DNA of 64,000 nucleotides, taken from the NCBI RefSeq assembly GCF_007115105.1, contig NZ_SULJ01000002.1, forward strand, positions 368,190 to 432,189, given 5' to 3'. Under the pieces are notes generated by a model. It saw nothing but the letters and a program-made list of their open reading frames with translations. It was not told where the DNA came from and did not search any database. The position numbers and the translations under genes were made by a program. Source of the stretch: Clostridium sp. HBUAS56010. GTDB lineage: Bacteria > Bacillota > Clostridia > Lachnospirales > Lachnospiraceae. Of this stretch, positions 26,066-36,338 are shown piece by piece (position 1 is the stretch's first letter; every line of letters begins with the position of its first letter).

Positions 26066-27006
26066 GACTGCTTCTCCGGAAAATTCTCGTTTAAAAATTT
26101 CTTCCAGTCAAACACAGCCTCAACAGAAGCGATTCCCACCTCTATCATGGAATCATCAGGTTCTGTTGTTGTCAGCCCCTGCATCCACATACCTGGACGG
26201 CTTAACAGATCCACCAACTTTGAATCGCTGCGTCCGGCAAGCCGGAGAAATTCATAAGAAACTCCAGCAATCACCGGAATTAGAATAACCCTGCTCAGAA
26301 TCCGTAACGGAAGAGTATTCACCTGAAATACCATGAAAAAAAGAATACTGATGACCATAACGATAAGAAGGAAACTGGTTCCGCAACGCTTATGCTCTTT
26401 AGAACTTTTCCTCACATTTTCAACGGTAAGGTCCAGACCATGCTCCAGACAGTTAATACATTTGTGCTCTGCACCATGATACATAAAGGTTCTCTTAATA
26501 TCCTCCATCCGTGAAACCAGCTTAATATAAGCAATAAATATTCCAATCCGGATAAATCCTTCCAAAATGGCCATCACAGTGTGGGATTTTATAAAATACT
26601 GGAATATATTAGCAAGAAGCATAGGAACCACCATAAAAATGCAGATAGCCACAATCACAGAAAAAACCATGATCATACTCATAAGTGCCTTTTCTGTTTT
26701 TTCTCCAAATAACCGCTCCAGAAACTTCTCTATTTTCCCAGGTTCCACGTCTTCTTCATCGTCTTCAAAAAAGCTTGCCGAAAATGTCAGTGCTTTCATT
26801 CCAAGAACCATAGAATCAACAAAACCAAACACTCCCCTAATAAGAGGAAGAGAACACAGCTTCACCTTTGTTCCCATACTGACATAAGAATCTTTTTTCA
26901 CTTCAATGGCTCCGTCCGGTTTGCGGACTGCTGTGGCATACTCATCCCCGTTCTTCATCATAACGCCTTCAATGACGGCCTGGCCGCCAATACCTGAATA
27001 CTTCAT
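26062..27006 (-). CDS. yqhQ: DUF1385 family membrane protein (YqhQ-like)
   Basis: The 314-residue protein begins with the family signature GGQAVIEGVMMKNGDEYATA. Several hydrophobic segments follow (about 48-68, 105-135, 140-165, 210-245), along with a conserved YHGAEHKCINCLEHG segment with His and Cys residues. The biochemical role of the family is not known. Its place in an rpmE-yqhQ-prmC-prfA run is common in Firmicutes. It is likely co-transcribed with prmC (overlapping start). Confidence 0.93.
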   Translation of the reverse strand: MKYSGIGGQAVIEGVMMKNGDEYATAVRKPDGAIEVKKDSYVSMGTKVKLCSLPLIRGVFGFVDSMVLGMKALTFSASFFEDDEEDVEPGKIEKFLERLFGEKTEKALMSMIMVFSVIVAICIFMVVPMLLANIFQYFIKSHTVMAILEGFIRIGIFIAYIKLVSRMEDIKRTFMYHGAEHKCINCLEHGLDLTVENVRKSSKEHKRCGTSFLLIVMVISILFFMVFQVNTLPLRILSRVILIPVIAGVSYEFLRLAGRSDSKLVDLLSRPGMWMQGLTTTEPDDSMIEVGIASVEAVFDWKKFLNENFPEKQS

Positions 27007-27060
27007 ACGCCAACCACCTTTCTATTTCAAACGAAAGCCTTTTTCATTTTAGTAAATTTC

Positions 27061-27104
27061 AAAAAAGGCTGAGCTAAAGTGTTTCCACTAAACTCAACCT
27101 TTTC
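27061..27104 (-). terminator. Terminator after rpmE
   Basis: On the minus strand an imperfect stem (AAAAGG.../...CCTTTT, inner TTTAGTG-GAAA-CACT) ends in six T. It separates rpmE from yqhQ. Confidence 0.65.
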
Positions 27105-27116
27105 TTTGCTCCAAAC

Positions 27117-27323
27117 TTATTCTGCCTTAACGCCATATTTACGATTGAATTTATCAATACGTCCACGAGCGGAAGCAGCTTTCTGCTGGCCGGTGTAGAA
27201 TGAATGGCATTTAGAACAAACTTCTACATGGATGTCTTCCTTTGTAGAACCAGTTACGAATTCATTACCACAGTTGCAAACAACCTTTGCCTGATAGTAA
27301 TTTGGATGGATTCCTTCTCTCAT
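27117..27323 (-). CDS. rpmE: 50S ribosomal protein L31
   Basis: The 68-residue protein begins [20 protein letters not shown]. The CxC and CSKC pairs form the zinc site of the zinc-containing L31 type. The basic end [14 protein letters not shown] is also typical. The start follows GAGGTG; the longer in-frame extension upstream has no family match and would include the promoter leader. It has its own promoter and terminator. Confidence 0.97.
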   Translation of the reverse strand: MREGIHPNYYQAKVVCNCGNEFVTGSTKEDIHVEVCSKCHSFYTGQQKAASARGRIDKFNRKYGVKAE

Positions 27324-27400
27324 GATTTTCACCTCGCATACTTTGATTTCTATTAAATCGCGGTCCATAAAACCGACTTTGTCTAATAAACAGCTTGTAT

Positions 27401-27429
27401 AGTATAACATGATTTTTTTTTTAATGCAA
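27401..27429 (-). promoter_or_regulatory. Sigma-A promoter of rpmE
   Basis: Minus strand TTGCAT (27424-27429), a 17-base spacer made mainly of A, and TATACT (27401-27406). The leader is about 70 bases. Confidence 0.75.
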
Positions 27430-27454
27430 GCTTTTATTTATATAAAACTCGAAT

Positions 27455-29044
27455 CTACTGGTAAAAGCGGATTTTTTTGGATGTTTCCACGAATTCACGG
27501 TTAGTCTTTGTCTTGGAAAATAAATCAAGAACTTTCTCTACTGCATCTTCCGGCTTCAGGGTATTCGTTGCCTTTCTGATATTATCCACTGCTTCGGCTT
27601 CTTCTCTGGTCAGTAAAAGGTCATCTCTTCTGGTTCCGGATTTTAAGATATCAATGGCAGGAAATACTCTTTTTTCCGAAAGCTTCCGGTCAAGAACCAG
27701 TTCCATATTACCGGTTCCCTTAAATTCCTCATAAATTACGTCATCCATACGGCTTCCAGTATCCACAAGAGCGGTGGCTAAAACAGTAAGGCTTCCACCC
27801 TCCCGCATATTTCTCGCCGCACCGAAAAAACGTTTTGGCATATGAAGGGCTGCCGGATCAAGTCCTCCGGATAACGTCCTTCCGCTTGGCGCAACAGTCA
27901 GGTTATAAGCTCTTGCCAGACGTGTAATACTGTCTAAAAGAATCACCACATCACGACCATGCTCCACAAGTCTCTTGGCACGCTCCACAACCATCTCTGA
28001 TACCCTTTTATGGCGCTCAGGAAGCTCATCAAAGGTAGAATAGAGGACTTCCACATTCTCACCTACAATGGATTCCTTAATATCCGTAACCTCCTCCGGT
28101 CTTTCATCAATCAAAAGAATCATCAGATGAATCTCCGGATGATTCACAGTAATTGCCTTTGCCACCTGCTTAAGCAAGGTAGTTTTACCTGCTTTGGGAG
28201 GAGAGACAATCATTCCCCTCTGACCTTTTCCTATGGGAGCCAGCAGATCAAGGACACGCATTGCAGTCGTATTCTTTCCTCCCTGGGTCTCCATATGAAG
28301 CCTCTTGTCCGGGAAAATCGGAGTCATATTCTCAAAATTAGGCCGTCGCTCTGCAACACCAGCAGGGTAACCATTAATCTTCTTAACATACAAAAGCGCC
28401 GCAAACTTCTCTGTAGCAGATTTCACCCTCCGGCTGCCATGAATAATATCACCTGTCTTCATATTAAAACGGCGGATCTGTGAAGGTGCCACATAAACGT
28501 CATTCTCTCCGGGAAGATAATTCTCACACCGGATAAATCCAAATCCATCCGGCATAACCTCCAGAATTCCATGTGCATCAATTCCACTATCCAGTTCCTG
28601 CAACTCCGGACTTGGCTGAAATTCCGGCTTTTGTTCTTCTGACGCATGATCCTGGCGCACCTCATTTCTGAATGGAGTCTCTCCATTGCCTGCAGGTACA
28701 GGACGATAACCTGAAGTTCTCTGTGCTCCATCTCCGCGATAAGATCGTACCACAGTCTTTTTTTGACCATTTCCAGCCGAAAGCCCCTGCTGATCCACCA
28801 TCATCTGACTCTGCCCCGCCGGCTGCGAAGCTGAAACCGGAACCTTTATGTCTTCTGGCTCTGCCTCTTTTTCTTCCTTTGAAACATTCCCGTCCGGAAC
28901 ATGGAGCGGAGAACTTTCCGTTTCCTTCTCACAGAGTGAATCTATAATTTCGGCTTTTCGCATGGAACTGCATCCTTTGATGCCCTTGGCTTTAGCAAGC
29001 TCTTTTAATTCCGATAACGGCAGTGTCTGTAATTTTTCACGCAT
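27455..29044 (-). CDS. rho: Transcription termination factor Rho
   Basis: The 529-residue protein is the ring ATPase that ends transcription at rut sites. It has an N-terminal SAP-like Rho domain ([17 protein letters not shown]) and then about 100 low-complexity residues rich in Gln, Ser, Gly and Arg. Next comes the RNA-binding cold-shock-like domain ([20 protein letters not shown]), the Walker A motif [11 protein letters not shown], Walker [16 protein letters not shown], and the C-terminus. The start is the ATG with AAGGAG six bases upstream; another ATG five codons earlier has a weak SD. The insertion makes it longer than E. coli Rho (419 aa). Confidence 0.97.
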   Translation of the reverse strand: MREKLQTLPLSELKELAKAKGIKGCSSMRKAEIIDSLCEKETESSPLHVPDGNVSKEEKEAEPEDIKVPVSASQPAGQSQMMVDQQGLSAGNGQKKTVVRSYRGDGAQRTSGYRPVPAGNGETPFRNEVRQDHASEEQKPEFQPSPELQELDSGIDAHGILEVMPDGFGFIRCENYLPGENDVYVAPSQIRRFNMKTGDIIHGSRRVKSATEKFAALLYVKKINGYPAGVAERRPNFENMTPIFPDKRLHMETQGGKNTTAMRVLDLLAPIGKGQRGMIVSPPKAGKTTLLKQVAKAITVNHPEIHLMILLIDERPEEVTDIKESIVGENVEVLYSTFDELPERHKRVSEMVVERAKRLVEHGRDVVILLDSITRLARAYNLTVAPSGRTLSGGLDPAALHMPKRFFGAARNMREGGSLTVLATALVDTGSRMDDVIYEEFKGTGNMELVLDRKLSEKRVFPAIDILKSGTRRDDLLLTREEAEAVDNIRKATNTLKPEDAVEKVLDLFSKTKTNREFVETSKKIRFYQ

Positions 29045-29209
29045 ATTATTCTCCTTCATGATTCCTTATAACGCTTGTTTCGTAATCTTGGGAATGATTC
29101 ACGATAGAATATCGCAAACAGATGACCGGAAGTACACTTCTGGCCCAAATCAATCAAAATTAGGTCGTACAATATGCCTATTATATACCTTAACTAAAAA
29201 AAAGAAAAG

Positions 29210-30529
29210 TCATTTTTTCAGAAACCCTAAATGCTCTTTGATTTTCTTCTCATATCCATTTTCTGTCGGCCGGTAGAATTGACTATCTTCCATCCCATCA
29301 GGAAGATATTGCTGTTTTACATAGTGATTGGGGTAATCATGGGCATAAAGGTATCCCTTCCCATGTCCCAGCTTTGCCGCTCCTTTATAATGAGAATCCT
29401 GTAAATGAACCGGCACAGGCATAGTCTTTTGACTCTTTACTGCTTCGAGCGCTTCAAAAACCGCATTACAGGAAGCATTGCTCTTGGGTGCAGAAGCCAC
29501 ATAAGTGACTGCCTGCGACAATATAATCTGTGCCTCCGGAAGTCCGATTCTCTCTGCCGCCTGAGCCGCAGACACTGCTACAACAAGTGCCTGAGGGTCC
29601 GCATTCCCCACATCTTCTGCTGCGCAAATCATGATCCGTCTGGCAATAAACATCAAATCTTCTCCAGCATAAAGCATACGAGCCAGATAATACACAGCAG
29701 CATCCGGGTCTGATCCCCTCATACTCTTAATAAATGCAGATATGGTATCATAATGATTATCTCCCGTTTTATCATAACGGACCACTCTCTTCTGAATACA
29801 TTCCTGAGCCACTTCCAGGTCAATATGGATCTTCCCATCGGAAGCATCACGTTCTGTAGTCATAATCCCCAGTTCCACTGCATTTAGAGCCGCTCTGGCA
29901 TCTCCGTTGGATACATCTGCAAGAAACTCCAACGCTTCTTCATCTATCACAGCATTATAAGCACCCATGCCCTTATCACGGTCATATACTGCACGCTGGA
30001 TCAGTTCTTTAATATCTTCTCTCTCCAACGATTTTAACTCAAACACTCTTGATCTGGAAAGAAGGGCTCCGTTCACTTCAAAATACGGATTCTCAGTGGT
30101 TGCGCCAATCAGAATCAAAGTACCATCTTCCACAAAGGGAAGCAGATAATCCTGCTGACTTTTATTAAAACGATGGATCTCGTCTACAAACAAAATCGTC
30201 TTTTTCCCATACATTCCAAGTCCGTCTTTTGCTTCTTTTACGATCTCTTCCATATCTTTCTTTCCAGCCACAGTCGCATTTAACTGTTTGAAGTCAGCAC
30301 TGGTCGTATTCGCTATCACTCTTGCCAGTGTAGTCTTGCCGGTACCCGGAGGTCCATAAAAGATGACAGATCCCAGCTTGTCTGCCTTAATTGCCCGGTA
30401 AAGCAGTTTATCTTTACCAATAATATGCTGCTGCCCCACCACCTCATCAAGCGTTGACGGGCGAAGCCTGGAGGCAAGGGGAGACTCATTTTTCATTGTA
30501 TTCTCCCGCATGTAATCAAACAAATCCAT
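29210..30529 (-). CDS. rarA: Replication-associated recombination protein A (AAA+ ATPase)
   Basis: The 439-residue protein is a clamp-loader-like AAA+ ATPase acting at stalled replication forks. Visible are the N-terminal MDLFDYMREN, SRLRPSTLDEVVGQQHI, Walker A FYGPPGTGKTTLARVI, Walker B TILFVDEIHRFNKSQQDYLL and sensor 1 LIGATTENPYFEVN. The MgsA C-terminal domain includes QDSHYKGAAKLGHGKGYLYA. The start is chosen because AGGAG lies seven bases before that ATG; the frame extends 21 codons further without an SD. Confidence 0.96.
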   Translation of the reverse strand: MDLFDYMRENTMKNESPLASRLRPSTLDEVVGQQHIIGKDKLLYRAIKADKLGSVIFYGPPGTGKTTLARVIANTTSADFKQLNATVAGKKDMEEIVKEAKDGLGMYGKKTILFVDEIHRFNKSQQDYLLPFVEDGTLILIGATTENPYFEVNGALLSRSRVFELKSLEREDIKELIQRAVYDRDKGMGAYNAVIDEEALEFLADVSNGDARAALNAVELGIMTTERDASDGKIHIDLEVAQECIQKRVVRYDKTGDNHYDTISAFIKSMRGSDPDAAVYYLARMLYAGEDLMFIARRIMICAAEDVGNADPQALVVAVSAAQAAERIGLPEAQIILSQAVTYVASAPKSNASCNAVFEALEAVKSQKTMPVPVHLQDSHYKGAAKLGHGKGYLYAHDYPNHYVKQQYLPDGMEDSQFYRPTENGYEKKIKEHLGFLKK

Positions 30530-31120
30530 TCTTATTCTCCTATGTGCTATCACACGATTAATACCTGTAAAATATTCAAAAATATCTGTCAATTTATTTT
30601 ATAAATTCATCAGGGCATATTCAAACATTGGCTGTTTTAAGCTGCACCTAACTTATCAATCTATTTATTTCAGAAAAAACTATAATGTAAATTGATCTGG
30701 AGTGAGCCAAAGCTTACAAATTAGAAACATAAGCTGTTCAGATATAAATCAAATTTAAATATTATCTTATTTAATTTCTTAAAAGCAACATTTTTATTAA
30801 TCTCACTATAACCATTATGGGCAGTATTCCATCTTTTGTCAAGAATAGTTCGCTGATTTAAATGATACTCCAAATCTTTTATTTGGAAAATACAGAAAAC
30901 TTTCTAAATTAAAACATTTTTATGATTTCTCCATACAATCAATAATTATTCTTTCCTTCATATATTATCAATAAAAGACATTTATTTTAAGATCCTGACC
31001 TCATCGCCCTTCTACATAATCCATACCAGATGTTTTAATTAAGGATGGATTATATGTTTTTTCACATAAACATGAATTGCTACTGATTTCCATCTGAAAT
31101 AAATGCAGTAAAATCTACTG
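30530..31120. other. AT-rich intergenic region between rarA and the collagen-like gene
   Basis: About 590 bases with no credible ORF. The only structure that stands out is a 9-base inverted repeat, ATAATCCAT at 31016-31024 and ATGGATTAT at 31045-31053, upstream of the collagen-like gene. The rest should hold the divergent promoters. Confidence 0.4.
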
Positions 31121-31147
31121 ACGAAATCCTTATGTAACCATTTTATA
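31121..31147 (+). promoter_or_regulatory. Possible sigma-K-type promoter of the collagen-like gene
   Basis: AC (31121-31122), 16 bases, then CATTTTATA (31139-31147), one mismatch from the sigma-K -10 pattern CATANNNTA. This would place the transcript start just before the SD. Weak evidence, but it fits a late sporulation gene. Confidence 0.3.
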
Positions 31148-31168
31148 TATTATGAAAGGAGCATTTTA

Positions 31169-32209
<1,041 letters not shown>

Positions 32210-32213
32210 CAGC

Positions 32214-32252
32214 AAAACAGGAGGGAAAACAATTCATTCCCTCCTGTTTTAC
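32214..32252 (+). terminator. Terminator of the collagen-like gene
   Basis: Perfect 14-base arms, AAAACAGGAGGGAA (32214-32227) and TTCCCTCCTGTTTT (32237-32250), around a 9-base loop. It has A before and T after and may also serve the opposite strand. Confidence 0.9.
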
Positions 32253-32311
32253 TATCTCTGCCTATAACAAACAACGCATGAAACCAAATCACCCATTTCT
32301 ATGTAAAATCT

Positions 32312-33031
32312 CTAATCAATCAGTAATTCATCCACCGTTACAAACGAATACCCTTCCTTTGTAAGTGTGTCTATCACTTCCAATGCAGCCTCGACAGAAG
32401 TGGAATATACATCATGGAGAAGTATTATATCCCCTGGTTCCACATGTTTGATAATATGCCGTACTACTTTTTTCGTATTCTGACTCTTCCAATCAAGAGG
32501 ATCAACATCCCACAAAACAACCGACATGTTCGTTGTACACTGCAGCTCCTCATTCCACGCCCCATAAGGCGGACGAAGATATTGAGGTCTTACTCCTGTG
32601 ATTTTTTCTATTTTCTGGTTGTTTTCCTCTATTTGTTCACATGCAGTTTTCACAGACTCTTTACTCATCTGTACATGGCTGTAGCCATGATTTCCAATCA
32701 GGTGTCCATCTGCCTGCATTTGTTTTACAATTGCTTCTTTACCATCAATGCTTTCTCCCAGAAGAAAGAAGGTAGCATGGACCCCTCTTTGACGAAGTCC
32801 GTCAAGAAGCTTTTGAGTGTAAACAGAGTGGGGACCATCATCAAAAGTCAAAGCAATCTGCCTGCTTCCGGAAAATTGCTTTCTCACTTCATCCCTTGCC
32901 TCTCCTCCCGCATCTGCAGGAAGAAACAGAGTGTCCTTTGTTTTTGAATAAGAATCATACAATACTTTTCCACATGCAACATCCAGTATAAGAATGGTCA
33001 AAAAACAAACCACTTTCCATTTTATTTTCAT
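32312..33031 (-). CDS. Polysaccharide deacetylase (NodB-type, membrane-anchored)
   Basis: The enzyme family removes N-acetyl groups from peptidoglycan or other glycans, using a metal ion. All NodB motifs are present: TFDDGPH (catalytic Asp and metal Asp), HGYSH (metal His pair), RPPYG, DVDPLDW and LLHD. The N-terminal KWKVVCFLTILILDVAC is a signal or membrane anchor. The start is uncertain: I use the ATG directly before KIKWK; a start 16 codons earlier also lacks a good SD. The target glycan cannot be read from the sequence; PdaA-like spore cortex or cell-wall roles are possible. Confidence 0.9.
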   Translation of the reverse strand: MKIKWKVVCFLTILILDVACGKVLYDSYSKTKDTLFLPADAGGEARDEVRKQFSGSRQIALTFDDGPHSVYTQKLLDGLRQRGVHATFFLLGESIDGKEAIVKQMQADGHLIGNHGYSHVQMSKESVKTACEQIEENNQKIEKITGVRPQYLRPPYGAWNEELQCTTNMSVVLWDVDPLDWKSQNTKKVVRHIIKHVEPGDIILLHDVYSTSVEAALEVIDTLTKEGYSFVTVDELLID

Positions 33032-33211
33032 AATCTCATCAGCCCAGCCTTCTGCTATTATTATTAAATCTATGGGCATTGATTAGAAAATAAAACCGAA
33101 ACCTTTTTTTACATAATAGATATCCTTAAAAAGCAGGAATATTTCAGCATAAAATGTCATAAAACCTGTGCAGCGTGCTTTTTATTTCCCCGACATTTAT
33201 AGAAGTTTTCC

Positions 33212-33257
33212 GAAAAAAAAGGATTGTTCCCCCATCAAGATGGAGGAACAATCCTCA
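33212..33257 (-). terminator. Terminator of the cold-shock gene
   Basis: On the minus strand AGGATTGTTCC (33245-33255) pairs with GGAACAATCCT (33220-33230) and is followed by eight T. Confidence 0.9.
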
Positions 33258-33284
33258 AAGCTCACTATAAAACAGAAGCTTTCA

Positions 33285-33488
33285 TTAAGCCATGCAAACG
33301 TTAACTGCCTGCAGACCACGGTTTCCTTCTGTTGTTTCATAAGTTACTTTCTGACCTTCTTCTAAAGTCTTGTAACCATCAGAAACAATACCGGAGAAAT
33401 GAACGAAAACTTCCTCACCTGTTGAATCATTTACGATGAAACCGTATCCCTTAGCACCATTAAACCATTTTACTGTACCGTTGTTCAT
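33285..33488 (-). CDS. Cold-shock protein (CspA family)
   Basis: This 67-residue OB-fold RNA chaperone has RNP1 KGYGFIVND and RNP2 VFVHFSGI motifs. The start [18 protein letters not shown] is typical. The SD is AGGAGG. It is monocistronic, with its own promoter, a leader of about 135 bases containing a 21-base hairpin, and a terminator. Leaders of cold-shock genes in other bacteria act as thermosensors, so the structure may regulate translation or transcription (inference). Confidence 0.97.
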   Translation of the reverse strand: MNNGTVKWFNGAKGYGFIVNDSTGEEVFVHFSGIVSDGYKTLEEGQKVTYETTEGNRGLQAVNVCMA

Positions 33489-33545
33489 AACGCGTACCTC
33501 CTATAAAAAATAAAAATTTATTGTGATATCGTCTGAAACAAAAAA

Positions 33546-33599
33546 TCACATATTTTTGTAAATCATCATCCGAAAATAATGACTTACAAAAATATGTGA
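33546..33599 (-). promoter_or_regulatory. Long hairpin in the csp leader
   Basis: The arms at 33546-33566 and 33579-33599 are 21 bases each with one mismatch, around a 12-base loop. On the transcribed strand the stem is followed by six T, so it could be an attenuator as well as a temperature-sensitive leader. Confidence 0.65.
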
Positions 33600-33629
33600 A
33601 ATCATAACTCCATTCGATAATACATCATC

Positions 33630-33658
33630 ATTCTAACCCGAAATTCATAAAATGTCAA
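33630..33658 (-). promoter_or_regulatory. Sigma-A promoter of the cold-shock gene
   Basis: Minus strand TTGACA (33653-33658), a 17-base spacer, TAGAAT (33630-33635). The transcript would start near 33623. Confidence 0.75.
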
Positions 33659-33679
33659 GACTATTCTATCATTTTATCC

Positions 33680-33713
33680 TATGAAAAACAGAGTTTTCAC
33701 TCTGTCTTTCATA
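33680..33713 (-). terminator. Terminator after rplL
   Basis: Inner stem ACAGAGT-GAAA-ACTCTGT and outer stem CTATGAAA/TTTCATAG, with T after the inner stem. It closes the ribosomal protein transcript before the csp promoter. Confidence 0.8.
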
Positions 33714-33727
33714 GAATGGAAAGGCAA

Positions 33728-34099
33728 TTACTTTAAAGTAACTTTTGCGCCTTCTGCTTCTAAAGAAGTCTTGATCTGCTCAGCCTCTTCCTTGGAAGCG
33801 CCAGCCTTTAATACCTTAGGAGCACCATCAACTACATCTTTTGCTTCTTTTAAGCCTAAGCCAGTAGCTTCACGTACAACTTTGATAACTTTAACCTTGT
33901 TAGGACCAACTTCTGTTAATTCTACATCAAATTCAGTCTTCTCTTCTGCTTCTGCTGCGCCGCCTGCTGCTGCTACAACAACACCTGCTGCTGCAGATAC
34001 ACCAAATTCTTCCTCACATGCCTTTACTAATTCGTTTAATTCTAATACAGATAACTCTTTGATTGCTTCGATAAATTCAGCTGTTGTTAACTTTGCCAT
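33728..34099 (-). CDS. rplL: 50S ribosomal protein L7/L12
   Basis: The 123-residue stalk protein binds L10 in multiple copies and recruits translation GTPases. It shows the N-terminal dimerisation helices ([20 protein letters not shown]), the Ala/Gly-rich hinge, and the C-terminal domain ([20 protein letters not shown]). It is the last gene of the cluster. A terminator follows, and rpoB is not downstream. Confidence 0.99.
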   Translation of the reverse strand: MAKLTTAEFIEAIKELSVLELNELVKACEEEFGVSAAAGVVVAAAGGAAEAEEKTEFDVELTEVGPNKVKVIKVVREATGLGLKEAKDVVDGAPKVLKAGASKEEAEQIKTSLEAEGAKVTLK

Positions 34100-34237
34100 G
34101 ATAATATACCTCCGTAATTAATGTAATTGTTTTTTTAATGGACGTCCGACTTGCTATCTGCTCATCGAACAACTAATTTTCCAATTACCCTTTCGGGTAA
34201 AATTCAAGCAGCACTTAGCTGGCTTTTATTAAGAAAA

Positions 34238-34732
34238 TTATGCTTCTGCGCTCTGTCCGTCTGCAATCTGCTTGAGAACACGAGCAAAGTTTGTAATAGG
34301 AGACTGAATGCTTCCAAGCAGTTTTCCAAGAAGAATTTCTCTTGAAGGAATGCTGGCGATCTTCTCCATACCTTTTGTATCATAGTAAATGCCTTCAACA
34401 ACGCCACCCTTAATCTCTAATGCTGGAGCTGTTTTAGCAAATTCAGCAAGAATTCTTGCTGGAGCTGTTGCATCTGTCTTGGATACAGCGATTGCTGTAG
34501 GTCCTTCCAGATTTGGGTCCAGTGCTTCAAAAGCGGTACCCTTAGCTGCAAAACGGATCATGGTGTTCTTATATACCTTATAAGAAACACCAGCCTCTCT
34601 TAATTTCTTACGAAGCTCGGTATCCTGTGCAACGGTGATTCCACGGTAGTCAACAACGACTGCAGTCTCAGCACCATCCAGCAATTCCTTGATCTCGTCT
34701 ACGATTGGCTTTTTTAATTCAACTTTTGCCAT
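34238..34732 (-). CDS. rplJ: 50S ribosomal protein L10
   Basis: The 164-residue protein anchors the L7/L12 stalk to 23S rRNA. It begins MAKVELKKPIVDEIKELLDG and shows the typical VVDYRGITVAQDTELRKKLR. In Firmicutes the L10-L12 complex represses its own operon by binding the leader, and such a leader lies directly upstream here. rplL follows after 138 bases. Confidence 0.99.
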   Translation of the reverse strand: MAKVELKKPIVDEIKELLDGAETAVVVDYRGITVAQDTELRKKLREAGVSYKVYKNTMIRFAAKGTAFEALDPNLEGPTAIAVSKTDATAPARILAEFAKTAPALEIKGGVVEGIYYDTKGMEKIASIPSREILLGKLLGSIQSPITNFARVLKQIADGQSAEA

Positions 34733-34928
34733 TATGGTTTACCTCCTGTTTAGTCTGAGCCATACGGGTTGTCCGTAAGACCCGCTCGTATAAACCGCAA
34801 AGAAAAACCTCTCCGCCACAAGGACAGAGAGGTCTACAATTCATTTAAATAAAATGATTCTTGTATGTTCCTCGGCAGGCGTTTACACCTTATGCCTTGC
34901 GGCACCTGCTGTCTTCGGCAGTCAATAC
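34733..34928 (-). ncRNA. Ribosomal protein L10 leader with attenuator
   Basis: The 195-base leader begins GACTGCCGAAGACAGCAGGTG-like (written in parts: GACTGCCGAAGACAG, then CAGGTGCCGCAAGGCA), typical of the Firmicutes L10 leader. A terminator hairpin (ACCTCTC.../...GAGAGGT followed by five T, 34803-34834) lies in the middle and would act as an attenuator. The assignment is by position and partial sequence memory, not by a covariance search. Confidence 0.75.
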
Positions 34929-34934
34929 TAAGTT

Positions 34935-34963
34935 AGTATAACATTATTTATAATTGATGTCAA
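34935..34963 (-). promoter_or_regulatory. Sigma-A promoter of rplJ-rplL
   Basis: Minus strand TTGACA (34958-34963), a 17-base spacer, TATACT (34935-34940). It lies between the rplA stop codon and the L10 leader. Confidence 0.8.
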
Positions 34964-34976
34964 TCACAAAACAAAA

Positions 34977-35672
34977 TTAGTTCATTAACTTTGCTACGTT
35001 AAGCTTCACGCCTGGTCCCATAGTGGAAGTCAGTGTTACGCTCTTTAAATAAGCACCTTTAAGAGAACTTGGTTTTGCTTTTACAATTGCATCAACAAGC
35101 GTCTGGAAGTTGTCCGCTAACTGTTCTTCTGTAAAAGAAGCTTTTCCAACTGGCACGTGGATAATATTTGTTTTATCAAGTCTATACTCAACCTTACCAG
35201 CTTTGATATCGTTGATTGCCTTGCTTACATCCATGGTAACAGTTCCAGCTTTTGGGTTTGGCATTAAGCCTTTTGGTCCAAGAACACGTCCTAAACGACC
35301 AACAACACCCATCATGTCTGGAGTTGCAACAACTACATCAAAATCTAACCAGCCTTCGTTCTGGATCTTAGGAATTAATTCCTCAGCTCCAACAAAGTCT
35401 GCGCCTGCTGCTAAAGCTTCATCAGCCTTAGGTCCCTTAGCGAAAACTAAGATACGAACAGTCTTACCTGTACCGTGTGGAAGTACAACGGCACCACGGA
35501 TCTGCTGGTCTGCGTGACGTCCATCACAACCGGTTCTGATATGAGCTTCAATGGTTTCATCAAATTTAGCACTTGCATTTGTTTTAACTAAAGAGAGTGC
35601 TACTGGTGCATCGTAGAGAACAGAACGATCTACTGTCTTAGCTGCCTCTGCGTATCTTTTTCCTCTTTTCAT
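34977..35672 (-). CDS. rplA: 50S ribosomal protein L1
   Basis: The 231-residue protein forms the L1 stalk of the ribosome. It begins [16 protein letters not shown] and contains [20 protein letters not shown], the family signature. The ATG is nine bases after GGAGG. The frame runs 15 codons further upstream through a leader element and is not coding there. L1 is a known translational repressor of its own mRNA in several bacteria; a repeated leader element lies just upstream here and before rplK. Confidence 0.99.
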   Translation of the reverse strand: MKRGKRYAEAAKTVDRSVLYDAPVALSLVKTNASAKFDETIEAHIRTGCDGRHADQQIRGAVVLPHGTGKTVRILVFAKGPKADEALAAGADFVGAEELIPKIQNEGWLDFDVVVATPDMMGVVGRLGRVLGPKGLMPNPKAGTVTMDVSKAINDIKAGKVEYRLDKTNIIHVPVGKASFTEEQLADNFQTLVDAIVKAKPSSLKGAYLKSVTLTSTMGPGVKLNVAKLMN

Positions 35673-35688
35673 TCTAAATAACCTCCTA

Positions 35689-35717
35689 GTGGTATTGTCG
35701 GGGATTTTCCCTCCCAC
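35689..35717 (-). promoter_or_regulatory. Repeated leader element before rplA (putative L1 site)
   Basis: The minus strand reads GTGGGAGGG, a short A-rich link, TCCCCGACAATACCAC, giving a short stem (GTGG/CCAC) with an asymmetric loop containing GACAATA. A nearly identical copy lies before rplK at 36277-36304. It ends about 16 bases before the start codon and overlaps the area next to the SD. Confidence 0.6.
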
Positions 35718-35828
35718 GTTCTTAAAACTTCGCCGACTGCGGTAAAGATAGTCCGGCCGGCCAAAGAGCTTGCCGAACGTCTGATTTTTTAAACTCAGCC
35801 AACGCTGCGCCTGACTTCGTTAAGAAAA

Positions 35829-36254
35829 TTAAGCCTCAACAGTGATACCCATACTTCTTGCGGTACCAGCAATCATGCTCATAGCTGTCTCAACAGATGC
35901 AGCATTTAAATCTGGCATCTTAAGTTCAGCAATCTTCTGTAATTCATCTTTCGAAATCGTAGCAACTTTTGTCTTATTTGGAGTTGCAGATCCGGATTTA
36001 AGCTTGCAAGCTTTCTTTAACAATACAGCCGCTGGAGGAGTCTTTGTAATGAAACTAAAACTTCTGTCAGCATAAACAGTGATAACAACCGGAATAATTA
36101 AATCTCCCTGATCTGCTGTTCTTGCGTTAAATTCCTTTGTAAACTGTACAATGTTTACACCATGCTGTCCAAGAGCCGGACCTACAGGAGGAGCTGGTGT
36201 AGCCTTCCCTGCTGGAATCTGCAATTTGATATATCCTGTTACTTTCTTTGCCAT
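35829..36254 (-). CDS. rplK: 50S ribosomal protein L11
   Basis: The 141-residue protein belongs to the GTPase-associated centre. It shows [20 protein letters not shown] and the C-terminal [11 protein letters not shown]. The SD is GGAGGTG. rplA follows after 156 bases, an unusually long gap with a leader element. nusG lies upstream. Confidence 0.99.
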   Translation of the reverse strand: MAKKVTGYIKLQIPAGKATPAPPVGPALGQHGVNIVQFTKEFNARTADQGDLIIPVVITVYADRSFSFITKTPPAAVLLKKACKLKSGSATPNKTKVATISKDELQKIAELKMPDLNAASVETAMSMIAGTARSMGITVEA

Positions 36255-36276
36255 AATGAGGCACCTCCTAAATAAT

Positions 36277-36304
36277 GTGGTATTGTCGGGGATTTCCCTC
36301 CCAC
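36277..36304 (-). promoter_or_regulatory. Repeated leader element before rplK (putative L1 site)
   Basis: This is a copy of the element at 35689-35717 (27 of 28 aligned bases plus one missing A). It ends 23 bases before the rplK start codon. Confidence 0.6.
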
Positions 36305-36338
36305 GAGCCTATACGTTCATATAAGCCGCTTTTACTTG

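Noticed and set aside
28010-28483. A 157-codon plus-strand frame within rho
   Set aside because: It is antisense to the conserved Rho core.
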